From contig CAKTWP010000001.1 in the NCBI GenBank assembly GCA_934630705.1, positions 293,035-357,034 of the forward strand: a stretch of 64,000 bases of DNA. The letters run 5' to 3'. Numbering within the stretch: the first letter of the stretch is position 1; the number at the start of each line of letters is the position of its first letter. Made by a program: the position numbers and the translations under genes. Below are positions 35,576-43,047 of the stretch, piece after piece. Source of the stretch: an uncultured Clostridia bacterium. Its GTDB lineage: Bacteria > Bacillota > Clostridia > Christensenellales > Aristaeellaceae. Under the pieces are notes generated by a model. That model was not told where the DNA came from. It ran no database searches and saw nothing but the letters and a program-made list of their open reading frames with translations.

Positions 35576-37756
35576 TTACGCCCTCCCATCCCCGGGTTTC
35601 ATGAACATCAGCCGCAGGGAATTGGCCACCACCAGAATGGTGGACGAATTATGCAGCAGTGCGCTCATCATCACCGAAATGCCACTGGCCGCGCCCAGAA
35701 TCAGCCCCACCGAGTTGATAGCGATCACCAGCGCGAAATTCTGATGCACGATGCGCATCGTAGCCCTTGCCAGGCGGCGCAGCGCGGGAATCATCATAGG
35801 GTCGTCCCGGTTGATAATCACATCGCTGGTTTCCATGGCAATGTCTGTGGATTTGCTGCCCATGGAGATGCCCACATCGGCATAAGCCAGCGCGGGCGCA
35901 TCGTTAATCCCATCGCCCACCATCACCACGCCGTTGCCCTGCACCTGCAGCTTCAGCACCGTTTCCGCCTTCTGCTCGGGCAGCAGCTGGGCCCGGTATC
36001 CATCCGCGCCCACCTGTTCGGCCACCGTCCGCGCCTGGGATTCCATATCGCCTGTCAGCAGCTCAATATCCCCCACGCCGTCATAGCGCAGGCTGTTGAT
36101 TGCCCGGCGCACGTTTTCCCGGGGGCTGTCCATGGCGTACAACGCTGCCACAATCTCCCCGTCCACGCCCACATAATTGGGAATCGCGCCGTTATCCTCC
36201 GGCAGCGGGCCTGCGGCGGAAACGCCGTTTTCCCGCATGTATTCCAGGTTGCCCACCCGCACGGTTTTGCCGTCCGCCTGGGTGCGGCTGCCCCGGGCCA
36301 CCTCCGTCACCACATCGCCATGGGCGAGCGGCTCCGCGCCGATCTGGCGGCCATAGCGCATGATCGCTCCCGCCAGGGGATGGGTACTGGTTTCCTCCGC
36401 CGCCATGGCATAGGAAAGCACATCCTTTTGCGTCATGCCCGCCTTGAGCAGCGCCACGGAAACAATCCGGGGTTTGCCCTCGGTGATGGTGCCCGTCTTG
36501 TCCAGCAGCACCGTATTGGCGCTGCTCATCTGCTCGATAAATGTGCCGCCCTTGATCAGCACGCCCTGCTTTACGGCCGTGTTAATCGCAGCGGAAAATG
36601 CCGTGGCCGTGGATAGCTTGATGCCGCAGGAATAATCGATCACCAGCATCTTCAGCGCCTTTTGCGGGTTCTTCGTCACCAGCCAGACCGCCAGACACAG
36701 CAGGAAATTCAGCGGCACCAGATAATTGGAAAACTTGTCCGCGTATCGCTGGATGGGGGCCTTTTTCAATTCGCTGGCTTCCACCATGCCCACGATCCGA
36801 GAAATCACCGTCTGATCGCCCACCTTGGCGGCCTGCACATGGATGTTTCCGCTCTTGACCACGGTTCCGGCGAACACCTCATCGCCCTCCCGCTTTTCCA
36901 CGGGCACAAATTCGCCGGTAATGGGGCTCTGATCCACCACCGCCGCGCCATAAACCACCTTGCCGTCCACGGAAATCTTCTCCCCCGTGTGCACGGCCAC
37001 CGTGTCGCCAGCGCTGATCTGATTGATGGGCTTGCGCACCAGCTTGCCATCGGGCATCACTTTCCAGGCCTCGCCCTCATCCGCGGAGAGCATCTTTTTA
37101 ATGGACGACCGGGTGCGCTCGATGGTATAGGAGGTCATCAGCTCCGCCAGGTCCGACAGCGCCAGAATCATCAGCGCCGAATGGGCGTTGCCCAGCAGCA
37201 GGCTGGCCACGATGGAGGTGACGGTAAGGAAATCCGCATTGGGGCGCGCTTCCCGCCGCAGCCCTTCCCAAGCGCTCCTGGCCATGGGCGCGGACAGCCC
37301 CAGGCTGGCGATGGCTTCCAACGATGTGAAATTCGCCAGCGCGCCGCCCAGCAGCGGGGCGGTAAACAGCGTGTTCCCCAGCACCAGCGCCCCGGCGTTC
37401 ACCGCCAACCGCTTGGCCAGCCGCTTGGTGGTCATGGGCGTTTCCGCAGCTTCTTCGCCGTTTTCCGCATGCTGTGCCCGCAGCGCCGCCATCGCCCGAC
37501 GAGCCAGCACTAGATCGGCCTGTTCGGCCAGCTCGCCAGAATCCACCAGCTCCCGGTCATACAGCAGCAGAATCCCGCCGGTGCATGCCGTCACCCGCGC
37601 CTGACGAACGCCGGGCATGTGCGCCAGCTCCGCGGCAATTTCCGCCGCTTCATCCTTCAGATATTGCAGCCCCTCCGCCGCCAGCCGCAGCCGGCCCGGC
37701 AGGCTGTGCATAACCCGGCACTTCATAAAATCATCATGATTCTCTTTTTTCAGCAT
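35576..37756 (-). CDS. P1B-type metal-transporting ATPase (P1B-6/FezB-like)
   Basis: A 726-residue heavy-metal P-type ATPase. An N-terminal HMA2-like domain (residues about 10-75) has SLPGRLRLA instead of CxxC. Core motifs: SPITGEFVP (actuator), DKTGTITEG with phosphorylated Asp419, STHPLAG, MVGDGINDAPALA. The membrane metal motif is SCG (Cys377 in IDYSCGIKLS) rather than the CPx of copper/zinc pumps, which fits the less studied iron-linked P1B-6 group, of which FezB of ferrosomes is the example I know. It probably moves Fe2+ or another divalent metal into a storage compartment or out of the cell. It lies between three HMA2-like genes. Confidence 0.88.
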   Translation of the reverse strand: MLKKENHDDFMKCRVMHSLPGRLRLAAEGLQYLKDEAAEIAAELAHMPGVRQARVTACTGGILLLYDRELVDSGELAEQADLVLARRAMAALRAQHAENGEEAAETPMTTKRLAKRLAVNAGALVLGNTLFTAPLLGGALANFTSLEAIASLGLSAPMARSAWEGLRREARPNADFLTVTSIVASLLLGNAHSALMILALSDLAELMTSYTIERTRSSIKKMLSADEGEAWKVMPDGKLVRKPINQISAGDTVAVHTGEKISVDGKVVYGAAVVDQSPITGEFVPVEKREGDEVFAGTVVKSGNIHVQAAKVGDQTVISRIVGMVEASELKKAPIQRYADKFSNYLVPLNFLLCLAVWLVTKNPQKALKMLVIDYSCGIKLSTATAFSAAINTAVKQGVLIKGGTFIEQMSSANTVLLDKTGTITEGKPRIVSVALLKAGMTQKDVLSYAMAAEETSTHPLAGAIMRYGRQIGAEPLAHGDVVTEVARGSRTQADGKTVRVGNLEYMRENGVSAAGPLPEDNGAIPNYVGVDGEIVAALYAMDSPRENVRRAINSLRYDGVGDIELLTGDMESQARTVAEQVGADGYRAQLLPEQKAETVLKLQVQGNGVVMVGDGINDAPALAYADVGISMGSKSTDIAMETSDVIINRDDPMMIPALRRLARATMRIVHQNFALVIAINSVGLILGAASGISVMMSALLHNSSTILVVANSLRLMFMKPGDGRA

Positions 37757-37758
37757 GA

Positions 37759-38145
37759 TTACCCTTCTTTTTGTTGGGCAAGCCGCTGGAGCAGACGCTG
37801 GCGAATCAGCTCCGTCAGCTCCTCTTCCCCGGTGTTTTGCCAGATCTCATCTTTGGCAATTCGAATGCCCTCGTCCGTCACCGTATCCATCCAGCGCAGA
37901 ATGTCCCGGGCCGAAACAGCCGATGCGTCATAGCGGATCAGCACCGTGCCAATGCGCGGATTGGCCTCTGCATCCGTCACGCCGGGCAGCAGCCCCAGCA
38001 CATCCCGGATATAATGCAGATATGGCAGCGCTTCCCTGGGCAGCAGGCGATATTTGCTGAAGCTGATGCGCAGCCGCCCCGGCAGATCGCTTTCCACCCG
38101 CGGCTTGAGGCACAGCCGCAAAAAGCCTTCTTCTATTTTATTCAT
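37759..38145 (-). CDS. HMA2-like small protein
   Basis: A 128-residue cytoplasmic protein. The HMA2-like core has ESDLPGRLRIS, then GLLPGVTDAEANPRIGTVLIRYD, the ferredoxin-fold pattern. No Cys pair is present, so any metal handling would use other ligands. The charged helical tail is not recognised. It overlaps the upstream gene by eight bases and is two bases from the ATPase start, so one polycistronic unit. Confidence 0.78.
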   Translation of the reverse strand: MNKIEEGFLRLCLKPRVESDLPGRLRISFSKYRLLPREALPYLHYIRDVLGLLPGVTDAEANPRIGTVLIRYDASAVSARDILRWMDTVTDEGIRIAKDEIWQNTGEEELTELIRQRLLQRLAQQKEG

Positions 38146-38710
38146 TGCTCTGCGCCCCGAACAGCTTGGAGGCCCACCACAGCAGCGTCATCGCCCCAGG
38201 AGCGGCCCAGCCCTTCTGTGCCTTGCTGCGCAACGCAGCCACGGTCATGATCCCGGCCGCCAGCGTTTTTGCATCCAGCAGACCGCCGGTAGCGTCCATA
38301 ATTCCCTGATTCACGGCCCGCACCAGCAGCTGCACGCCTTCCCGAGCCTTGCTGGCAGGCGCGGATTGCGCCTTAACGTCCAGACCCATCAGCTTCATCG
38401 CCGCGCCCAGCACCACGGGCGCCTGTACCTTGGATTCATCATAGAGAATCAGCACACTGCCCGTGCGCTTTTCCGCCGTCACCTGGCGGATCACCCCGGT
38501 GCTCTCCAGCTGCTGCGCCATCTGCGCGGCCTGCTCGGGGGCCTGGATTACGGCGGGCATATACAGCCGCATCCGTCCCGGCAGGCTGGAGCGAACCTCC
38601 GCCACGCCCCGGAACGAAGGCAGCTTCATGAGGTTGTGCTCCGGCTGTTTGGGCAGGGCCATGGCAGCCCCCGCGGCCAGCGCCGCCCACCAAATGCCAT
38701 TCACAGTCAT
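38138..38710 (-). CDS. HMA2-like protein with hydrophobic segments
   Basis: A protein of about 188-190 residues, first gene of the cluster. An N-terminal hydrophobic stretch (GIWWAALAAGAAMALP) precedes an HMA2-like domain with SSLPGRMRLY and TGSVLILYDESKV; two further hydrophobic stretches lie near the end. Start: ATG 38710 is only one base from the AGGGAGG site, so GTG 38704 may be the true start; a longer frame from 38788 would begin at the transcription start and is rejected. Likely partner of the ATPase. Confidence 0.75.
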   Translation of the reverse strand: MTVNGIWWAALAAGAAMALPKQPEHNLMKLPSFRGVAEVRSSLPGRMRLYMPAVIQAPEQAAQMAQQLESTGVIRQVTAEKRTGSVLILYDESKVQAPVVLGAAMKLMGLDVKAQSAPASKAREGVQLLVRAVNQGIMDATGGLLDAKTLAAGIMTVAALRSKAQKGWAAPGAMTLLWWASKLFGAQSNE

Positions 38711-38767
38711 TCCTCCCTGCGATCCGTTTTTGAAGTTAGTCACATGAAACTTTATGCCAAAAAACTG

Positions 38768-38786
38768 GGTAAAGGATTCCTTTACC
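38768..38786. promoter_or_regulatory. Perfect palindromic operator at the cluster promoter
   Basis: GGTAAAGGATTCCTTTACC, two 9-base arms around one central base, lying just downstream of the -10 at the expected transcription start. This is a classic place for a repressor. It does not match the common Fur box. Confidence 0.6.
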
Positions 38787-38793
38787 ATTTTCT

Positions 38794-38822
38794 ATTTTAA
38801 TCATCCCGGATTTTTTTGTCAA
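38794..38822 (-). promoter_or_regulatory. Strong promoter of the P-type ATPase cluster
   Basis: Minus-strand TTGACA (38822-38817) and TAAAAT (38799-38794) with an exact 17-base spacer, about 85-90 bases upstream of the first start codon. The best promoter in the window. Confidence 0.8.
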
Positions 38823-38865
38823 GAAATTCGCTGCAATTTCTGCTTTTTTGCCGGTCGGCGCCGCC

Positions 38866-39747
38866 TTATTTGTTTGCCAGAATCATTCGTTCCATTTCCC
38901 GGGCGGCCAGGCTGAGGGGCTGTTCGCGGCGCTTGACGATGCGAATTTCCCGCTCCGGCAGCGGCGCTTCCGTTTCGATTACCGATACCCCCTCCGCGCC
39001 AGCCAGAAACGCCCGGGGAATAAAGCCGACGCCCAGATCCGCCTTCACCAGCGGCAGAATCTGATCCGCCGTGGCCGCTTCCGTTTCCGGCTGATAGCGC
39101 AAGCCGGCCTCGGCAAAGAAGCGGGAATAGAGCGCAAAGGATCTGGTCTGGGGCCCCAGCGAAATCAGCGGATAGCGCAGCAGCTCCGCAAAGCTCACCG
39201 GCCCTTCCAGCAATTCCGAAAACGCGCCGCTGCAAACAGCCACCTCCCGAAACCGCATCACCGGCGTTTCCTCCAGCATGGGGGAGGGAACGGTGGGCGT
39301 GGTTACAAGGGCCAGATCCGCAATGCCGTTCTTGATCGCATCAATGGCCTGGGGCGTGAGATGATTGCTGATTTTCAGCCCGATGCCCGGATACCGCATC
39401 CGATACTGCTTGAGCACCGGCAGCAGCACACAATGAAGCGCCACCTCGCTGGCCGCCACATACACCGATCCATGCTCCAGATTCCGGCTGCCCAGCAGCT
39501 CCGCCTCCCCCGCTTCGATGCTTTCAAACGCAATACGGACATGGGCAAACAGCCGCTCGCCCTCCTGCGTCAGCTTCATCCCCCGATTGTTACGGATGAA
39601 CAGCGGGCAGCCAAGCTCCCCTTCCAGCGTCTTAATCACCCGCGTCAGGTTAGGCTGATTGCTCAGCAGCATTTTCGCCGCCTGCGTCACGTTGCCATAC
39701 TTGGCCACGTAATAAAAAATCCGATAATAATCATAGCTGATGTTCAT
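38866..39747 (-). CDS. LysR-family transcription regulator
   Basis: A 293-residue LysR regulator. The N-terminal winged helix-turn-helix has YYVAKYGNVTQAAKMLLSNQPNLTRVIKTLE, followed by a substrate-binding-like domain of about 210 residues. Start at ATG 39747, before which AGGATGG lies upstream; the ORF opens at 39780. It is divergent from the cytidylate-kinase-like and MATE genes and most likely controls them. Confidence 0.9.
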   Translation of the reverse strand: MNISYDYYRIFYYVAKYGNVTQAAKMLLSNQPNLTRVIKTLEGELGCPLFIRNNRGMKLTQEGERLFAHVRIAFESIEAGEAELLGSRNLEHGSVYVAASEVALHCVLLPVLKQYRMRYPGIGLKISNHLTPQAIDAIKNGIADLALVTTPTVPSPMLEETPVMRFREVAVCSGAFSELLEGPVSFAELLRYPLISLGPQTRSFALYSRFFAEAGLRYQPETEAATADQILPLVKADLGVGFIPRAFLAGAEGVSVIETEAPLPEREIRIVKRREQPLSLAAREMERMILANK

Positions 39748-39780
39748 GCGGTTTACCATCCTAAATTTATATAGCAGCAA

Positions 39781-39800
39781 TATAAAATTCGCATTTTATA
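39781..39800. promoter_or_regulatory. Palindrome in the LysR divergent region
   Basis: TATAAAATTCGCATTTTATA, seven-base arms around TTCGCA, in an AT-rich patch between the LysR gene and its divergent partner. A candidate LysR site or overlapping promoter element. Confidence 0.4.
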
Positions 39801-39890
39801 TATGACAGCAATTGCATTATAGTATAGGAAAGCCGGGATGTCAAACCCCTGTCCGGCTCTTCAAGCATGGATTCAAAGGAGGTCGATTTC

Positions 39891-40505
39891 ATGAAAGGAA
39901 CGATCATTTGCATCAGCCGCCAGTATGGCAGCGGCGGGCGTGAAATTGGGCAGCGCGTGGCAGAGCAGTTGGGCGTGGTCTGCTATGATAAGCTGCTGGT
40001 GCAGCAAACCGCCAGGGAGGCGGGCATCAGCGCGGAAACCGTGGCGGCGGAGGACGAGCAGCCCTTGGGCTTTGGCGAACTGCTTTCCGGCAATCCCTTT
40101 GCCGATAATGCCGCCCTGAGCGAAGCGTTCTATTCCGAAAAACAGCAGGTTTTCGATGCGGAAAGCCAGACCATGCGCCATCTTGCCGCCAAGGCCCCCT
40201 GCGTGATGATCGGGCGCTGCGCCGCTTCCGTTTTGCGAAGCGCGGGATACAATGTGCTCTCCGTGTTCATTTACGGCGATCTGGACGACCGGGCGAAGCG
40301 CATTGCCGCCCGCAATGGCCTGAGCGTCAAAGACGCCATTCACAAGGCGGAAAAGGTGGATCGGATGCGGAAGAAGTTCTTTGACTTCAACGCCGACACC
40401 TCCTGGGGCGAGCCGGCCAGCTATGATCTGATGATTTCCTCCAGCCGCTATGGCATGGAGGGCACGGCGGATCTGATCGTCAAGGCCGTGGCCGATCAGG
40501 CATAA
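39891..40505 (+). CDS. Cytidylate-kinase-like protein
   Basis: A 204-residue P-loop protein of the cytidylate-kinase-like group. The P-loop is SRQYGSGGREIG near the start; the usual nucleotide-kinase lid region (RKKFFDFN) follows near residue 165. The group is widespread in gut Firmicutes and often sits with MATE transporters; its substrate is not established. The start at 39891 follows AAAGGAGG. Divergent from the LysR gene, 58 bases before the MATE gene. Confidence 0.82.
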   Translation: MKGTIICISRQYGSGGREIGQRVAEQLGVVCYDKLLVQQTAREAGISAETVAAEDEQPLGFGELLSGNPFADNAALSEAFYSEKQQVFDAESQTMRHLAAKAPCVMIGRCAASVLRSAGYNVLSVFIYGDLDDRAKRIAARNGLSVKDAIHKAEKVDRMRKKFFDFNADTSWGEPASYDLMISSSRYGMEGTADLIVKAVADQA

Positions 40506-40563
40506 TTCGCCCCGGCCGGCTGCGCATGCATCCAAAGGCAAAAGAATCGGAGGGGAAGAACCC

Positions 40564-41916
40564 ATGAACAGAGATTTGACCGTGGGGAAGCCGGAAAGCG
40601 TGCTTTGCCGCTTCTGCCTGCCGCTGTTTGGCAGCATCATTTTTCAGCAGCTCTATAACATTGCCGACAGCTTTGTGGCCGGAAAATTCATTGGCGATAA
40701 CGCCCTGGCCGCGGTGGGCAACAGCTACGAAATCACGCTGATTTTTATCGCGTTCGCCTTCGGATGCAATATCGGCTGCTCGGTGCTGGCGGCGCAGTTG
40801 TTCGGCGCAAAGCGGTATAAGGATCTGAAAAGCGCCGTATATACCGCGCTGATTTCCAGCGCGGTTCTCTGTGCCGTTTTGATGGCGGCAGGAATGGCTT
40901 TCTGCGATGGGCTGCTGCGGCTGATGAAAACGCCGGAGGAAGTGTTTGCGGATTCCAAGCTGTATCTGGATATTTACATTCTCGGCCTGCCCTTCGTGTT
41001 TTTCTATAACGTGGCCACCGGCATTTTCTCCGCGCTGGGTGATTCCAAAACGCCGTTCATCTTCCTGGCCTGCTCCTCCCTGTCCAATATCTTTGTGGAT
41101 ATTCTGTTTGTCACGGCGTTCCAGATGGGCGTGGCCGGCGTGGCATGGGCCACGTTCCTGTGTCAGGGCGTAAGCTGCGTGCTGGCGCTGATTGTGGTAT
41201 TCCGCCGGTTTTCCAAGATTGAAACCGAGGGGAAAATCCAGGTCTTTTCCTGGCAGCATCTGGGGCGCTTCGCCGTGATCGCCGTGCCCAGCATTTTGCA
41301 GCAGAGCTTCATTTCCATCGGCAATATCGTGATTCAGAGCGTGATTAACGGCTTTGGTCCGGCGATCATGGCGGGCTATTCCGCGGCCATTAAGCTGAAC
41401 AACATGGTTATCACCTCGCTGACCACCCTTGGCAACGGTATTTCCAATTTCACGGCCCAGAACCTGGGCGCGGCGAAATATGATCGGATTAAGGCGGGCT
41501 TCCGGGCCGGGTTGAAGCTGGTCTGGGCGCTTTGTCTGCCGCTGGCGCTGCTGTACGCCTTTGGCGGACGCTGGCTGGTTTACATCTTTCTGGACAGCCC
41601 CACCGGCGCCGCCATGGATACCGGCGTGACCTTCCTGCGCATTGTTGCTCCGTTCTATTTCGTGGTGGCGGCCAAGCTGGTGGCGGACGGAATTCTGCGG
41701 GGGGCCGGGCTGATGAAGCAGTTCATGATCGCCACCTTCACGGATCTGACGCTGCGCGTGGCGCTGGCGGAGGTGCTTTCCCGCACGGGCCTGGCCGCCA
41801 CAGGGATCTGGCTTTCCTGGCCCATCGGCTGGGTGATCGCCACTGCCCTCTCCATCATGTTTTATGCCACCGTCAAATGGGGGCAGCATTCCCTTGCGCC
41901 TGAAAGCGCCGCCTGA
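40564..41916 (+). CDS. MATE-family multidrug/toxin exporter
   Basis: A 450-residue membrane protein with about twelve hydrophobic segments and the MATE signature regions (PLFGSIIFQQLYNIADSFVAGKFIGDNALAAVG at the first helices; QNLGAAKYDRI after helix 7). MATE pumps expel organic cations or drugs with H+ or Na+. It has its own AGGGGAAG site. Downstream is a strong terminator. Confidence 0.92.
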   Translation: MNRDLTVGKPESVLCRFCLPLFGSIIFQQLYNIADSFVAGKFIGDNALAAVGNSYEITLIFIAFAFGCNIGCSVLAAQLFGAKRYKDLKSAVYTALISSAVLCAVLMAAGMAFCDGLLRLMKTPEEVFADSKLYLDIYILGLPFVFFYNVATGIFSALGDSKTPFIFLACSSLSNIFVDILFVTAFQMGVAGVAWATFLCQGVSCVLALIVVFRRFSKIETEGKIQVFSWQHLGRFAVIAVPSILQQSFISIGNIVIQSVINGFGPAIMAGYSAAIKLNNMVITSLTTLGNGISNFTAQNLGAAKYDRIKAGFRAGLKLVWALCLPLALLYAFGGRWLVYIFLDSPTGAAMDTGVTFLRIVAPFYFVVAAKLVADGILRGAGLMKQFMIATFTDLTLRVALAEVLSRTGLAATGIWLSWPIGWVIATALSIMFYATVKWGQHSLAPESAA

Positions 41917-41949
41917 TTCATCGAAACATTCAAAAAATCAAAGCCAAAG

Positions 41950-41987
41950 CAGGCCTGCTTCTGAAGTGTCGTTCAGCGGCAGGCCTG
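41950..41987 (+). terminator. Terminator of the MATE operon
   Basis: Arms CAGGCCTGC (41950-41958) and GCAGGCCTG (41979-41987), continued by CTGAA/TTCAG inside, followed by TTTTG. Confidence 0.78.
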
Positions 41988-42018
41988 TTTTGTTCCCTTC
42001 ATCCCGTTATGCGCTTTA

Positions 42019-42047
42019 TTGACAGTGCCGATATGCTGTGCTAACAT
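42019..42047 (+). promoter_or_regulatory. Promoter of the AraC regulator gene
   Basis: Perfect TTGACA (42019-42024) and TAACAT (42042-42047), 17 bases apart, 42 bases before the start at 42090. Confidence 0.7.
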
Positions 42048-42089
42048 GAAGCTGTTCTTGCGGGTTCTGGTGAACAGGAGGCGATGCCC

Positions 42090-42947
42090 ATGAAGCGCAG
42101 CTTCAGCGCCCAGGAGTTTCATAATCCCCTGCCGGAGATTGACGCCATTGGCCGGCTGCGCATTCAGCAGGCCGGCGATGGCATGCCCATGGAGGCCCAT
42201 GCAGGGGCGTTTGAGCTGCTGCTGTTGGAAAGCGGCAGCAAGCGCATCCGGGTGGAAAGCGAATGGCTGGAGATGCACGGCGGCGATATGCTCCTGCTGC
42301 ATCCGGGCGAAACCCATGGCGCGCCCGAGCAGGTGCAGAACCGCACCAGCATGACCTTCCTGATTTTTCCCGATCCCAACACATGCCCGGTTTTTTTAGG
42401 CATGCCCGTCGATGAACGGGCGGCATTGAGCCGCTTTCTGCATCAATCCGCCCCGCGGCTATGCCGGATAAGCGCACAGGAGCAGCGGCGATTCATCAGC
42501 CTGTTTCACGCCTGCAAGCCCGCCCCGGATATGCTGAACAGCGCGGTTCGCCGGGCGCATCTGGCGCTGCTGCTGGACGGCTACCGCCGCTGCGCCGCCT
42601 CCGCCGCCCGGGAGCTGAGCCCGGAAATTCAGCGGGTGGTGGACAAAATCCATCAGGAGCGGGATCGCATTCCCGCTGTGAGCGAGCTGGCCGCCTGCGC
42701 CTATCTGTCCGAATCCCGGTTCAAGCAGAAGTTTCGCCAGCAAACCGGCATGCCGCCCATGGAATATATCCTGCGCCATAAGCTGCAGGAAGCGCGGGGA
42801 ATGATAGAAGGCGGCGCGTCCGTCCCCCGTGTGGCGTCCGAGCTGGGCTTTTCCTCCGATAAGCATTTTACCGATGCTTTTCGCCGCTACACAGGCTGCA
42901 CCCCGGCCCAGTATCTGAATCAGAAAAAGGGCGGCGAAATTGTATGA
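42090..42947 (+). CDS. AraC-family regulator with cupin-like N-terminus
   Basis: A 285-residue regulator. The N-terminal half has a cupin-like beta barrel (LLLLESGSKRIRVESEWLEMHGGDMLLLHPGETHGA), the sugar-binding part of AraC-type proteins; the C-terminal half has two helix-turn-helix motifs (VSELAACAYLSESRFKQKF, VPRVASELGFSSDKHFTDAF). Start at 42090 is preferred: AGGAGG lies 8 bases upstream, whereas ATG 42084 is too close. Followed by the large AraC sensor gene; both may serve importer 3. Confidence 0.9.
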   Translation: MKRSFSAQEFHNPLPEIDAIGRLRIQQAGDGMPMEAHAGAFELLLLESGSKRIRVESEWLEMHGGDMLLLHPGETHGAPEQVQNRTSMTFLIFPDPNTCPVFLGMPVDERAALSRFLHQSAPRLCRISAQEQRRFISLFHACKPAPDMLNSAVRRAHLALLLDGYRRCAASAARELSPEIQRVVDKIHQERDRIPAVSELAACAYLSESRFKQKFRQQTGMPPMEYILRHKLQEARGMIEGGASVPRVASELGFSSDKHFTDAFRRYTGCTPAQYLNQKKGGEIV

Positions 42948-43047
42948 TCATACTTTTTCGCACGCCAATGCCTGCCTGAGCGTGTACAATAAAGGATGGA
43001 AGAATCGGCGTTTATCAAACGCAATTTTGCAATTCCCGGAGCATTTC

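Noticed and set aside
35549..36616. 355-codon plus-strand frame opposite the P-type ATPase
   Set aside because: His/Arg-rich shadow of the ATPase, which has all family motifs on the minus strand.
38768..38786. Canonical Fur box
   Set aside because: The palindrome does not match the GATAATGAT-type consensus, so only an unknown repressor site is claimed.
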